Positions 8,521-18,170 of a stretch of 64,000 nt of DNA are shown here, one piece after another. The stretch spans positions 14,962 to 78,961 of the forward strand of contig CAKQDS010000005.1 of NCBI GenBank assembly GCA_934229535.1, read 5' to 3'. This stretch comes from an uncultured Anaeroplasmataceae bacterium. GTDB taxonomy: Bacteria; Bacillota_I; Bacilli_A; Acholeplasmatales; Anaeroplasmataceae. How positions within the stretch are numbered: the first letter of the stretch is position 1; the number at the start of each line of letters is the position of its first letter. The notes under the pieces were generated by a model. The model did no database searches and had not been told where the DNA came from. It worked only from the letters and a program-made list of their open reading frames with translations. Both the position numbers and the translations under genes were made by a program.

Positions 8521-10182
8521 ATGCTATCAGATTTAGAAATTGCTCAAGGAGCAGAAATGCTAAAAATTACAGAAATTGCTAAAAAATTAGGTTTGACTGA
8601 GGATGATTTAGAATTATATGGGAAATATAAGGCTAAGATTAATTTAGATGTCATAAATAAGCATAATAAAAATGGTAATGTTATTTTGGTGACAGCGATT
8701 AATCCAACTCCAGCAGGAGAAGGAAAATCAACAACTACAATTGGTCTTGCTGATGCTTTAAATAAGCTTGGATATGATACAATGGTTGCTCTTCGTGAGC
8801 CAAGCTTTGGACCTGTTATGGGTGTTAAGGGTGGAGCTGCTGGTGGTGGCTATGCTCAGGTTATACCTATGGAGGATATTAATCTTCATTTTACTGGTGA
8901 TTTTCATGCTGTTGCTTTAGCTAATAATGCAATAGCTGCTGTTTTAGATAATCATATTTATCAAGGAAATAAGCTTGGAATTGATCCAACAAGAGTTATT
9001 TGGCATCGTGTTGTGGATATGAATGATAGAGCATTAAGAAATATTGTCATTGGTCTTGGTGGAAGTAGTAATGGTGTTCCTAGAGAGGATCATTTTGATA
9101 TTGTTGTTGCAAGTGAAATAATGGCTGTTTTATGCTTAAGTAATTCACTTGATGATTTTAAAGAGCGTGTTGGTAAAATTGTTGTTGCCTATAAATATGA
9201 TAAAACCCCAGTTACAGTTAATGATTTAGGTATTGCTGGTGCGGTAACACTTATTATGAAGGATGCGATTAAGCCTAATCTAGTTCAAACCTTAGAGCAT
9301 ACACCTGCTTTAATTCATGGTGGACCATTTGCTAATATTGCTCATGGTTGTAATTCAGCTATAGCTACTAAAATGGCAACGCATTTAGCTGATTATGTTG
9401 TTACTGAGGCTGGATTTGGAGCAGATTTAGGTGCAGAAAAATTTTTTGATATTAAATGTCGTAAGGCTGGTATTAATCCTAAATGTGTAGTTATAGTAGC
9501 AACAATTAGAGCTCTTAAGATGCATGGTGGAGTTTTAAAGGAAGATTTAGCCAAAGAAAATGTTGAAGCCTTAAAGCTTGGAATTACAAATCTAGAAAAG
9601 CATATTGAAAATGTTAATAAATTTGGTCTTAGAAGTGTTGTGGCAATTAATAAATTTGCTACTGACACTAAAGCAGAAATAGATTGTTTAATTGAATGGG
9701 CTAATGAACATAATGTTAAGATTAGTCTATCTGAGGTTTTTGCTAAAGGTAGTGATGGTGGTCTTGATTTAGCAGAAAAGGTTATTGAAGAAATTAAAAA
9801 TGATGAAGGTAAATTTGCATATTTGTATGATGAAAATGATACAATTAAAAAGAAGATAGTTAAAATTGCTACTGAAATTTATGGAGCTAAGGATGTTGAA
9901 TTTTCATCACTTGCTAAAACCCAAATGGCTCAGCTTAAGCGTAATGGTTTTGATAAATTACCTATTTGTATGGCTAAGACTCAATATTCATTATCAGATA
10001 ATCCTAAGCTTTTAGCTAGACCTGAAGGATTTGTACTTAATGTAAGAGAATTAAAGCCAGCAATTGGGGCAGGATTTATTGTTTGTTTAACCGGTGATAT
10101 TTTAACAATGCCAGGACTTCCTAGTGAACCTGCAGCATTAAAAATGGATGTTATAGATGGAAAAAGCGTAGGCTTATTTTAA
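8521..10182 (+). CDS. fhs: Formate-tetrahydrofolate ligase
   Basis: 553 residues, the normal size. The ATP-binding segment TPAGEGKSTTTIGL lies near residue 63, and VTEAGFGADLGAEKFFDIKC matches the family signature. It makes 10-formyl-THF from formate, ATP and THF in the cytoplasm. PurN and PurH in the downstream cluster use 10-formyl-THF, and FolD interconverts the one-carbon folates. AGGAG at 8510-8514 precedes the ATG. Expression is probably controlled by the leader terminator. A P-loop protein gene follows by 12 bases. Confidence 0.97.
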   Translation: MLSDLEIAQGAEMLKITEIAKKLGLTEDDLELYGKYKAKINLDVINKHNKNGNVILVTAINPTPAGEGKSTTTIGLADALNKLGYDTMVALREPSFGPVMGVKGGAAGGGYAQVIPMEDINLHFTGDFHAVALANNAIAAVLDNHIYQGNKLGIDPTRVIWHRVVDMNDRALRNIVIGLGGSSNGVPREDHFDIVVASEIMAVLCLSNSLDDFKERVGKIVVAYKYDKTPVTVNDLGIAGAVTLIMKDAIKPNLVQTLEHTPALIHGGPFANIAHGCNSAIATKMATHLADYVVTEAGFGADLGAEKFFDIKCRKAGINPKCVVIVATIRALKMHGGVLKEDLAKENVEALKLGITNLEKHIENVNKFGLRSVVAINKFATDTKAEIDCLIEWANEHNVKISLSEVFAKGSDGGLDLAEKVIEEIKNDEGKFAYLYDENDTIKKKIVKIATEIYGAKDVEFSSLAKTQMAQLKRNGFDKLPICMAKTQYSLSDNPKLLARPEGFVLNVRELKPAIGAGFIVCLTGDILTMPGLPSEPAALKMDVIDGKSVGLF

Positions 10183-10194
10183 AAGGAGGATAAT

Positions 10195-11910
10195 ATGATT
10201 AATAAGGAATATATAAAAAGCGATAAGCTATTATTAATGAATTTTTCACAAAGATACTGTAAGAGCGGCTCTGAGCTTTTAAATAGTGATTGCTTTAAAG
10301 AGGTATGGAGTAGATTTATTGATCATGCCTATAAGGCTTCAATGAGTGGCATTATAAATGTAGTTGAATTATCTACAAATCCTAAGGAGGATTTTATAGT
10401 TTTATTTCAGCTATTATTAACATTTAGTATTGATGAAATTGTTAAGAATTTTCCAATGTATGAAAAATATTTAGATGATAGAGATGAATTATTCAATTTA
10501 GTAGAGGATTTCTATAATTATTGGCGTAGATTACAGCGTTATGGCATAATGTATGCCAAAAGTAATGCTTATGACGTAGAAAGTGTTAACTTTATAGATG
10601 CCACTCAAGCATTTAATGATATTGTTTTATCAACATATCGTGGTATTTGCGAGAAGATTGCTGGTAAGCCATTCTCTATTTATCGTCAACTACCTGCTGG
10701 TACTAATGCTTCACTTTTATTATCAACTCAATATATTGATCCTAAGGGTAAATATGGCTTTTTAAATGGTTGCTCATTTATTGAATCAATTGTTATCAAG
10801 CCACCATTTATTGCTTATTCAGCTAAAAATAAGAGAACTGGTACCTATCAAGAGGTATTTACATCACCTCTTAACCGTATATCTTTAAATGTTGATGATT
10901 TCTTTTGTTATGCAGCTCATGTTGGTGGAAGCCTTGCTTATGTTTATTTCCATCGTGATTTCTTAGCTCATGGTATTGCTTTATGCAATCTATTTGATTT
11001 TGTTCCAAGAAAGGATTGCGAGGGTCGTAAGCCGGATTTAATGTATATTTTTGGTGCGGAAATGGAAGGCGATTCTGTTTTCTATTATGATAAGGAAGAG
11101 GATATTTATTTAGGAATAGCTCCTCATAATTCTAGTGTTGATTATTTTGGCTATATGAAGAAGATGCTATTAACTCTATATAATGTTAAAATGATTAGTC
11201 AAGGAAATCTTCCTATTCATGGTGCTTGTGTTAATATTAGACTTAAAAATGGCAAGACTAAAAATGTTGTTATTGTTGGCGATAGTGGTGCTGGTAAGAG
11301 TGAATCACTTGAGGCTTTAACAAGAACAGCAGGTGAAGATATTGCTTCTATGAAAACTATTTTTGATGATATGGGTACATTCAAAATGGTTGGAAATGAT
11401 GTTTATGCCTATGGTACAGAAATAGGAGCCTTTGTTAGACTTGATGATATGGCTGCTGATTATGCCTATAATGAAATGGATAGAGCAATTTTTATGAATC
11501 CTAATCAAACTAATTCAAGGCTTGTTATTCCAGTTGCAACCTATAGTGAAATAATGCGTGGTTATAAGGTGGATATGGTATTTTATGCTAATAACTACGA
11601 TAAGGATACTAAGGAATTAACAATTTTTGATAGTTCTTTAGATGCAACTAAGGTATTTATTAGAGGTGCAAGATTTGCTAAGGGAACAACTCAAGAAATT
11701 GGACTTGTTGAATCATTCTTTGCTAATCCATTTGGACCTGTTCAAAAACAAAAGGAAACCACTAAGCTAATTAATAATTATTTTTCTAAGCTATTTGAAA
11801 ATAAGGTATTAGTTGGAGAATTACATACAAAGCTTGCGGTTCCAGGCTATGAGAGATCAGGTCCTCAAGAGGCTGCTGAAAAGCTGTTAGAGCTTTTAAA
11901 GGAGAACTAA
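10195..11910 (+). CDS. P-loop protein of HPr kinase/PEP carboxykinase type, function unknown
   Basis: 571 residues. A nucleotide-binding loop VVIVGDSGAGKSESLEAL lies near residues 359-376, followed by IFDDMGTF. HGACVNI sits just before it, as in the HPr kinase/ATP-type PEP carboxykinase superfamily, where the loop reads GxSGxGKS/T. The GDSGxGKSE form is closest to HPr kinase. The N-terminal 340 residues are unrecognised and the length fits neither enzyme cleanly. It lies 12 bases after fhs and one base before purE, so it is co-transcribed with one-carbon and purine genes. A kinase or PEPCK-like activity is possible; I do not assign one. Confidence 0.6.
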   Translation: MINKEYIKSDKLLLMNFSQRYCKSGSELLNSDCFKEVWSRFIDHAYKASMSGIINVVELSTNPKEDFIVLFQLLLTFSIDEIVKNFPMYEKYLDDRDELFNLVEDFYNYWRRLQRYGIMYAKSNAYDVESVNFIDATQAFNDIVLSTYRGICEKIAGKPFSIYRQLPAGTNASLLLSTQYIDPKGKYGFLNGCSFIESIVIKPPFIAYSAKNKRTGTYQEVFTSPLNRISLNVDDFFCYAAHVGGSLAYVYFHRDFLAHGIALCNLFDFVPRKDCEGRKPDLMYIFGAEMEGDSVFYYDKEEDIYLGIAPHNSSVDYFGYMKKMLLTLYNVKMISQGNLPIHGACVNIRLKNGKTKNVVIVGDSGAGKSESLEALTRTAGEDIASMKTIFDDMGTFKMVGNDVYAYGTEIGAFVRLDDMAADYAYNEMDRAIFMNPNQTNSRLVIPVATYSEIMRGYKVDMVFYANNYDKDTKELTIFDSSLDATKVFIRGARFAKGTTQEIGLVESFFANPFGPVQKQKETTKLINNYFSKLFENKVLVGELHTKLAVPGYERSGPQEAAEKLLELLKEN

Positions 11911-11911
11911 A

Positions 11912-12382
11912 ATGGCTGTTGTTGGAGTAATTATGGGTTCAACCTCAGATTATGAGGTAATGCAGGATGCATGTAAGATTTTAGATGATTTTGGTGTTAG
12001 CTATGAAAAAAAGGTTGTTAGTGCTCATCGTACACCAGATTTAATGTATGAATATGCTAAGGGGGCAAAGGATAGAGGCTTGAAGGTTATTATTGCTGGA
12101 GCTGGTGGTGCTGCTCATTTACCTGGTATGGTAAGTGCAATGACTACTATTCCTGTAATTGGTGTTCCTGTTAAAAGTAGAGCTTTAAATGGACTTGATT
12201 CATTACTTAGTATTGTGCAAATGCCTGGTGGCGTACCTTGCCTTACGGTAGCAATTAACCAAGCTAAAAATGCTGCATTATCAGCTATCGCAATTTTAGC
12301 TTTAAGTGATGAAAAGCTTTCCTTGAAGCTTTTGGAATATCGTCAAAAGCAAACAAGTGATGTTTTAGCCTCTAGCTTATAG
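11912..12382 (+). CDS. purE: N5-carboxyaminoimidazole ribonucleotide mutase
   Basis: 156 residues, class I PurE. The N-terminus has GSTSDYEVM, then SAHRTPDLMYEYA with the conserved Ser-Ala-His, and AGAGGAAHLPGMV. It converts N5-CAIR, made by PurK, into CAIR. The usual PVQSKALNG segment reads PVKSRALNG here. It follows the P-loop gene by one base. The purine riboswitch lies between purE and purK, so purE may belong to the fhs transcript while purK and the rest depend on guanine. Confidence 0.96.
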   Translation: MAVVGVIMGSTSDYEVMQDACKILDDFGVSYEKKVVSAHRTPDLMYEYAKGAKDRGLKVIIAGAGGAAHLPGMVSAMTTIPVIGVPVKSRALNGLDSLLSIVQMPGGVPCLTVAINQAKNAALSAIAILALSDEKLSLKLLEYRQKQTSDVLASSL

Positions 12383-12434
12383 AAAGCGTTATTAACTTTA
12401 CTTTTAATTAGATGTTTGATAAAATTAAGTTATA

Positions 12435-12507
12435 TTTCTTGTATAATAGCTTAAATATGGTAAGCAAGTCTCTACCCTAAAACCATTAATTTTAGGACTA
12501 CAAGAAG
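12435..12507 (+). promoter_or_regulatory. Purine riboswitch aptamer, guanine type
   Basis: P1 is TTCTTGTA (12436-12443) with TACAAGAA (12499-12506). P2 is GCTTA/TAAGC closed by the AATATGG loop. The core junction is GTCTCTACC (12468-12476). P3 is CCTAAA/TTTAGG with loop ACCATTAAT. The closing junction is GACTAC, with C at 12498 at the position that selects guanine or hypoxanthine over adenine. 12520-12530 (GAGACTTACTT) can pair with 12462-12472 of the aptamer (10 of 11 pairs), a likely switching element. Confidence 0.88.
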
Positions 12508-12545
12508 AAAATTAGATATGAGACTTACTTGGATCGGAGATTTAT

Positions 12546-12674
12546 ATGAAGTTTTTTATGATGATTCAAGATATTAATAAAGAAAGAGCAATAAAGCAGA
12601 ATATTGCTTTTTTAGGGTGGAATAAAACAGTACATTTAGTGTGCTGTTTTTCTTTTTTAGGAGAAGAAAAATGA
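12546..12674 (+). CDS. Putative leader peptide of the purK operon (42 codons)
   Basis: The ATG at 12546 has a ribosome-binding site CGGAGA at 12535-12540. The frame encodes 42 residues, starting MKFFMMIQDINKERAIKQ, and stops at TGA 12672-12674, overlapping the purK ATG (12671) as ATGA. It runs through both terminator hairpins of the leader, so a translating ribosome would disrupt them, and the overlap could couple its translation to purK. No known leader peptide family is recognised and no run of a regulatory amino acid is present. The good ribosome-binding site and exact coupling argue that it is translated; this is inference. Confidence 0.45.
   Translation: MKFFMMIQDINKERAIKQNIAFLGWNKTVHLVCCFSFLGEEK
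12587..12613 (+). terminator. First terminator of the purK leader
   Basis: AGCAATA (12587-12593), 8-base loop, TATTGCT (12602-12608), then T to 12613. It lies inside the 42-codon leader frame. Confidence 0.65.
12624..12658 (+). terminator. Second terminator of the purK leader
   Basis: AAAACAGTACA (12624-12634) pairs with TGTGCTGTTTT (12640-12650) with one G-U pair, followed by TCTTTTTT. It ends one base before the purK ribosome-binding site AGGAG (12659-12663). Confidence 0.78.
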
Positions 12675-13732
12675 GAGTAGGAATTATTGGTGGCGGTCAG
12701 CTGGGAATGATGCTTGCTGAGGCATTGAAAAAATATGATGCATATGTAATTGCTTTAGATCCTAATCCATTATGTAGCTGTAAATATGTTTGTGATGAAA
12801 TAATTGTAAGTGAATATAATGATTTAGCTAATTTAAAGAAGCTTGCAGATAGAGTTGATGTTATAACCTATGAATTTGAAAATGTAAATGCTGAGGCTTT
12901 AATTTATTTGAATGATAATTATAATATGCCTCAAGGAATTAGACCATTATTTGATTCCCAAAATCGTATCAGAGAAAAAGAAAATGCTATAAAGAATGGC
13001 TTAAGACCTGTGGAATTTTACAAGATATTAAATGAAGATGATTTACTAAAGGGAATTAGTAAAATTGGCTATCCTTGTGTTTATAAAACAACAACGCTTG
13101 GCTATGATGGTCATGGACAGGTTGTTTTAAGAAGTGATAAGGATTTACCTTTAGTTTCTAAATATTTAGGTGGCGAAGGCATTTTAGAGAAATATCTAAA
13201 ATATGATTACGAGGCTAGTGTAATTTTAGTTAGAGATAATAAAGAGATTGTTGCTTTTCCTCCTAGCTATAATATTCATAAGGAGGGAATTTTAGATTTA
13301 TCAGTTGCAGGCTTTTTAGATGATTCAATAAGTGAAAAGCTTATAAATAAATCTAAGGAATTTATGAATTCATGTAACTATTATGGTATTCTAGCAATTG
13401 AATATTTTGTTAAGGATGGCGAAATTTATTTTAATGAAATGGCACCTCGTCCTCATAATAGTGGCCATTATACTATTGAGGGTTGTAATATTAGCCAATA
13501 TGAGGAGCTTGCTAGGTTTTTACTAAAGCTGCCTCTTATTGAGCCTAAGCTTATTTCTAAAACGGTAATGAAGAATGTTCTAGGCGAAGATTTAGAAAAT
13601 AAATGTCCATTTGGCTTTTGGCATGATTATTATAAAAAGGAATCAAGACCAAAGCGTAAAATGGGGCATATAACTTTTACTAACACTAGTTTAGATGATT
13701 ATAATCAAAAATATAAAAAATATTTTATTTAG
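12671..13732 (+). CDS. purK: N5-carboxyaminoimidazole ribonucleotide synthase
   Basis: 353 residues from ATG 12671, chosen because AGGAG ends 7 bases before it. The upstream in-frame GTG at 12641 lies in the terminator stem. The N-terminus MRVGIIGGGQLGMMLAEAL is the classic PurK start. The ATP-grasp segment has TTTLGYDGHGQ near residue 140, and NEMAPRPHNSGHY carries the Mg/ATP-binding Glu and Asn. It carboxylates AIR to N5-CAIR with ATP and bicarbonate, feeding PurE. It is the first large gene after the guanine riboswitch and starts inside the leader peptide stop (ATGA). Confidence 0.96.
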   Translation: MRVGIIGGGQLGMMLAEALKKYDAYVIALDPNPLCSCKYVCDEIIVSEYNDLANLKKLADRVDVITYEFENVNAEALIYLNDNYNMPQGIRPLFDSQNRIREKENAIKNGLRPVEFYKILNEDDLLKGISKIGYPCVYKTTTLGYDGHGQVVLRSDKDLPLVSKYLGGEGILEKYLKYDYEASVILVRDNKEIVAFPPSYNIHKEGILDLSVAGFLDDSISEKLINKSKEFMNSCNYYGILAIEYFVKDGEIYFNEMAPRPHNSGHYTIEGCNISQYEELARFLLKLPLIEPKLISKTVMKNVLGEDLENKCPFGFWHDYYKKESRPKRKMGHITFTNTSLDDYNQKYKKYFI

Positions 13733-13741
13733 GAGCTTAAA

Positions 13742-16700
13742 ATGGAAAAGAATCGTATTTATGTTGAAAAAAAGGATGGTTATCAGGTTGAGGCTAAATG
13801 CCTTAGGGATGATCTTAATTTGAATTTAGGATTAAATATTAAGAAATTACGTTTACTTAATGTTTATGATTTATTTGGCTTTAGTAAGGAGCTACTAAAT
13901 AAAACAAGATATCAGGTTTTTGGTGAAATTGTAACTGATAATGTTTATGATGAGATTGATTTTGGTAATAATTTATATTTATCGGTAGAATTCCTACCTG
14001 GTCAATTTGACCAAAGAGCATCAAGTGCTAAGGCCTGTACAATGCTTGTTGAACCAAGTGCTAATGTTGAAATTAAAAGTGGTAAGCTAATTATTTTTGA
14101 TGATAGTATTACAAATGATGACTTAGCTAGAATTAAAAAATATTATATAAATGCTGTTGAGGCTCGTGAAAAGAATTTAAACAATTTATCTTTAAATGAT
14201 GATGTAGTTGTTAAGCCTGTAAAAAAGCTTTTGGGCTTTATAAAAATGAATGACAATGAGGTTAATAATTTTATAAAGGAATATGGCCTTGCGATGAATA
14301 AGGATGATCTTTATGAGGTTATTAAATATTTTAAATCTGAGGGTAGAGAACCAAATGAAACAGAAATTAGAATTTTAGATACCTATTGGTCAGATCATTG
14401 TCGTCATACAACCTTTAATACTAAGCTTTTAGAAATAAATATTGAGGAATCATTCATCAAAAATGAAATAGAGGAATCATTAGATTTATATTATAAGATG
14501 CGTAAAGAATTAAATAGAGAGAACAAAAATGTTTGCTTGATGGATATGGCTTGTATTGCCGCAAGATATCTTAAAAAGAATGGCTATTTAGATGATTTAG
14601 AGGAATCAACTGAAAATAACGCTTGTTCAATTTTTGTTAATGTCACTGTTGATGGTGAAAAAGAAAAGTGGTTATTGCAATTTAAAAATGAAACTCATAA
14701 CCATCCTACAGAAATTGAACCATTTGGTGGGGCTTCAACCTGTCTTGGTGGAGCAATAAGAGACCCACTTTCAGGAAGAGCCTATGTATATCAGGCTATG
14801 CGTGTTACTGGTGCCGGAAATATTTATCAAAGCGTTAGTGAAACAATGCATGGTAAGCTTCCTCAAAGAATTATTTCAACTAAGGCTGCAAGTGGTTATT
14901 CATCATATGGAAATCAAATTGGTCTTGCTACAACACATGTAAGGGAGATTTATGATGAGGGCTATGTTGCTAAAAGATTAGAGGTTGGAGCTGTTGTAGG
15001 CGCTGTAAAGGCTTCTAATATTATAAGAGAAGAGCCAGTAGCTGGTGATGTTATTTTACTTCTTGGCGGAAGAACCGGAAGAGATGGTATTGGTGGTGCT
15101 ACAGGTTCATCTAAGGAGCATAATGAAAAATCTATTGAGGTTTGTTCATCTGAGGTTCAAAAGGGAAATGCTCCTGAGGAAAGAAAGATTTGTCATTTAT
15201 TTAAAAGAAAAGAAGTTACTAAAATTATTAAAAAGAGTAATGACTTTGGAGCAGGTGGTGTAAGTGTAGCGATTGGTGAGCTTGCCTCTGGCCTTCATAT
15301 TTATCTTGATAGAGTTCCTACAAAATATAGTGGCTTAAATGTAACAGAGCTAGCGATTTCCGAATCCCAAGAAAGAATGGCTGTTGTTGTAACTAAAGAA
15401 AATATGGATTTATTTATTAAATACGCTAAGGAAGAAAATATTGAGGTTACTTATGTTGCTGATGTTACTAGTGATGAGCGTATGATAATGTATTATAATG
15501 GTGAGGCTGTTGTTGATTTAAAGAGAAGCTTTATTGATAGTGCTGGAGCTACTCATTATGCTAAAGCTAAAATTGCTTCTGTTAGCGATGAAAATCCTTT
15601 TAAGAATAAGCTAAAGGGCAACTTAAAGGAAAAGATATTTACTACCTTAAATGATATGAATGTAACAAGTCAAAAGGGCTTAATTGAAATGTTTGATGCT
15701 ACAATTGGTAATTCAACTGTTTTAATGCCTTTTGGTGGTAAATACCAAAGAACAGAAACTCAAGCTTCTGTTCAAAAGCTACCTGTTGATGGCTTCACAG
15801 ATGATGCTTCAATAATGGCTTATGGCTATAACCCTAATATTTTTAAATGGAGTCCTTATCATGGAGCAATGTATAGTGTCATTGAGGCTGTTAGTAAGGT
15901 AGTTGCTGCTGGAGCAAGATATGATAAAATGCGTTTTTCTTATCAAGAATATTTTGAAAGAATGACTAGTGATTTATCATGGGGTAAGCCTCTTGCAAGC
16001 TTACTTGGTGCTATTCAAATTCAAAATGATCTACATCTTCCTTCAATAGGTGGTAAGGATTCAATGAGTGGAACTTATGAGCATATTAATGTTCCACCAA
16101 TGCTTATGGCGTTTGGTATAACAATGGTAGATGCTAATAATGTTATTTCTCCAGAATTTAAGAAGAGTGGAAGCTATGTTTATTTAATTAAGCATAATCC
16201 AAAGAAGAATTATTTACCAAATATTGAAGAGCTAAAGAAAATCTTTAATTATGTATCAACAAATATTGAAAATAAAAATATTATTTCAGCTTATGCCTTA
16301 GGCTTTGGTGGGGCAATTGAAGCAATTGCTAAAATGAGCTTTGGTAATGGTATTGGTTGTGATATTAAAATTACTGAAGATTTATTATTTGATTTAAGCT
16401 ATGGTTCATTTATTGTTGAGGCAGATACTTTGCTTGATAATGAATTTGCTATTTATTTAGGTAAAACTATTAATGATAATTTAATTATTAATGATGAAGT
16501 GATTACAATAGAGGAAGCATTCCAATGTAATCGTAAGAGATTTACTGCTGTTTATAAGGACAAGCTTGATACTAAAAATGATCAATTGAAGCTTAATTGC
16601 TTTAAAGCAAATGAGGTTAAGACCTTAAATAATAAGGATGAGGTTAAGGTATTCATTCCTGTGTTCCCAGGAACAAATTGTGACTATGATACAGCTAAGG

Positions 16701-17440
16701 CCTTTAGAAGAGCTGGAGCTATGGTAGAAAGCTTTGTATTTAGAAACTTAACTACAGAAGATATTAATTATAGTATTAAGCAAATGGCTCTAAAGATTGA
16801 TGAGGCTGATATCTTTGTTTTATCAGGTGGCTTTAGTGCTGGTGATGAGCCAGACGGCAGTGGTAAATTTATTGCTTGTGTATTAAATAATGAGCTTGTT
16901 AAGAGCGCTATTAATCGTTTAATTGCCCGTCGTGGTTTAATTCTTGGTATTTGTAATGGCTTCCAGGCTTTAATTAAATCAGGTCTTTTACCAGATGGTA
17001 AGATTGGTGAGGTTACTAAGGATAGTCCTACCTTATTTAGAAATGATATTAATAGACACGTTTCGCAAATTGTTTCTACTAAGGTTATGAGTAATAATTC
17101 ACCTTGGCTAAGAGGCTATGAAACAGGAGAAATTCATAGCATTGCGGTAAGCCATGGTGAAGGTAAATTTGTGGTAAGTGATGAATTAGCTAAAAAGCTA
17201 TTTGCCAATGGTCAGGTAGCCTTCTGCTATGTCGATGATAAAGAAAAAGAAACACTTGAATCACCATATAATCCAAATGGTAGTAATTATGCTATTGAAG
17301 GAATTGTTTCAAGCGATGGCTTAATTCTTGGTAAAATGGGACATTCTGAAAGATATGAAAATAATATCTACAAGAATATAAGTGGTAATAAAAAACAAAA
17401 TATATTTGAAAATGCAGTTTCATATTTTAAAAAAAATTAA
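13742..17440 (+). CDS. purL: Phosphoribosylformylglycinamidine synthase, single-chain
   Basis: 1232 residues, the large one-chain form, so no purS or purQ is needed and none is present. SDHCRHTTF near residue 216 and KNETHNHPTEIEPFGGA near 316 mark the ATP/substrate site. The C-terminal glutamine amidotransferase starts near residue 968 (VFIPVFPGTNCDYDTAKAF), with the catalytic Cys in GICNGFQ near 1070 and HGEGKF later. It converts FGAR, glutamine and ATP to FGAM. It lies 9 bases after purK. The sequence looks intact. Confidence 0.97.
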   Translation: MEKNRIYVEKKDGYQVEAKCLRDDLNLNLGLNIKKLRLLNVYDLFGFSKELLNKTRYQVFGEIVTDNVYDEIDFGNNLYLSVEFLPGQFDQRASSAKACTMLVEPSANVEIKSGKLIIFDDSITNDDLARIKKYYINAVEAREKNLNNLSLNDDVVVKPVKKLLGFIKMNDNEVNNFIKEYGLAMNKDDLYEVIKYFKSEGREPNETEIRILDTYWSDHCRHTTFNTKLLEINIEESFIKNEIEESLDLYYKMRKELNRENKNVCLMDMACIAARYLKKNGYLDDLEESTENNACSIFVNVTVDGEKEKWLLQFKNETHNHPTEIEPFGGASTCLGGAIRDPLSGRAYVYQAMRVTGAGNIYQSVSETMHGKLPQRIISTKAASGYSSYGNQIGLATTHVREIYDEGYVAKRLEVGAVVGAVKASNIIREEPVAGDVILLLGGRTGRDGIGGATGSSKEHNEKSIEVCSSEVQKGNAPEERKICHLFKRKEVTKIIKKSNDFGAGGVSVAIGELASGLHIYLDRVPTKYSGLNVTELAISESQERMAVVVTKENMDLFIKYAKEENIEVTYVADVTSDERMIMYYNGEAVVDLKRSFIDSAGATHYAKAKIASVSDENPFKNKLKGNLKEKIFTTLNDMNVTSQKGLIEMFDATIGNSTVLMPFGGKYQRTETQASVQKLPVDGFTDDASIMAYGYNPNIFKWSPYHGAMYSVIEAVSKVVAAGARYDKMRFSYQEYFERMTSDLSWGKPLASLLGAIQIQNDLHLPSIGGKDSMSGTYEHINVPPMLMAFGITMVDANNVISPEFKKSGSYVYLIKHNPKKNYLPNIEELKKIFNYVSTNIENKNIISAYALGFGGAIEAIAKMSFGNGIGCDIKITEDLLFDLSYGSFIVEADTLLDNEFAIYLGKTINDNLIINDEVITIEEAFQCNRKRFTAVYKDKLDTKNDQLKLNCFKANEVKTLNNKDEVKVFIPVFPGTNCDYDTAKAFRRAGAMVESFVFRNLTTEDINYSIKQMALKIDEADIFVLSGGFSAGDEPDGSGKFIACVLNNELVKSAINRLIARRGLILGICNGFQALIKSGLLPDGKIGEVTKDSPTLFRNDINRHVSQIVSTKVMSNNSPWLRGYETGEIHSIAVSHGEGKFVVSDELAKKLFANGQVAFCYVDDKEKETLESPYNPNGSNYAIEGIVSSDGLILGKMGHSERYENNIYKNISGNKKQNIFENAVSYFKKN

Positions 17441-17452
17441 GGAGATATTAAA

Positions 17453-18169
17453 ATGACTAAATTAGAAATGCTATATGAAGGAAAAGCAAAGCAGGTATTT
17501 AAAACAGAGGATCCAAATGTAATTATTATGCATTATAAGGATGATGCTACTGCCTTTAATGGGATTAAGAAGGCTTCAATTGGTAAAAAGGGCCTTTTAA
17601 ATAATAAGATTACAACAATGATTTATAAGGAATTAATCAAAAGAGGTATTCCAACTCATTATATTGAGACAATTAATGAGCGTGAGCAATTATGTAAGAA
17701 GGTAACAATTTTCCCACTTGAGGTTATTGTTCGTAATATTATTGCTGGCTCTATGTCTAAGCGTTTAGGAATCCCTGAGGGTACAAAGCCTAGTAACACT
17801 ATTTATGAAATATGTTATAAAAATGATGAGCTTGGTGATCCAATGATTAATGATCATCATGCTGTAGCACTTGGGGCTGCAACTTATGATGAGCTTGAGC
17901 AAATTTATGATTTGACAAGACGTGTTAATGAAGCATTAAAGGATATTTTTGCTAAAGCAAATATTACTTTAGTTGATTTTAAGATTGAATTTGGTAAAAC
18001 AGAGGCTGGAGAAATTGTCTTAGCTGATGAAATATCTCCTGATACTTGTCGTTTATGGGATTCTAAAACAAACGAGAAGCTTGATAAGGATCGCTTCCGT
18101 AGAGATCTTGGCAATGTTATTGAGGCATATGAAGAAATTGATAGAAGATTATCTAGTGTTTTAAAGTAA
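17453..18169 (+). CDS. purC: SAICAR synthetase
   Basis: 238 residues. The N-terminal MLYEGKAKQVF and the segment PLEVIVRNIIAGSMSKRLG, together with VDFKIEFGKT and DEISPDTCRLWD, are family signatures. It joins CAIR to aspartate using ATP to give SAICAR. AAGGAG precedes the ATG (17439-17444). It sits 12 bases after purL and one base before purF. The length is normal. Confidence 0.97.
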   Translation: MTKLEMLYEGKAKQVFKTEDPNVIIMHYKDDATAFNGIKKASIGKKGLLNNKITTMIYKELIKRGIPTHYIETINEREQLCKKVTIFPLEVIVRNIIAGSMSKRLGIPEGTKPSNTIYEICYKNDELGDPMINDHHAVALGAATYDELEQIYDLTRRVNEALKDIFAKANITLVDFKIEFGKTEAGEIVLADEISPDTCRLWDSKTNEKLDKDRFRRDLGNVIEAYEEIDRRLSSVLK

Positions 18170-18170
18170 T

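Noticed and set aside
12441..12447. TATAAT inside the purK leader as a promoter -10
   Set aside because: It is part of the purine aptamer (P1 and first junction), where UAUAAU is expected; no -35 lies at the right distance.
12641..12670. GTG 12641 as purK start
   Set aside because: It lies in the terminator stem, encodes a Leu/Phe/Arg stretch unlike PurK, and AGGAG sits correctly for ATG 12671.
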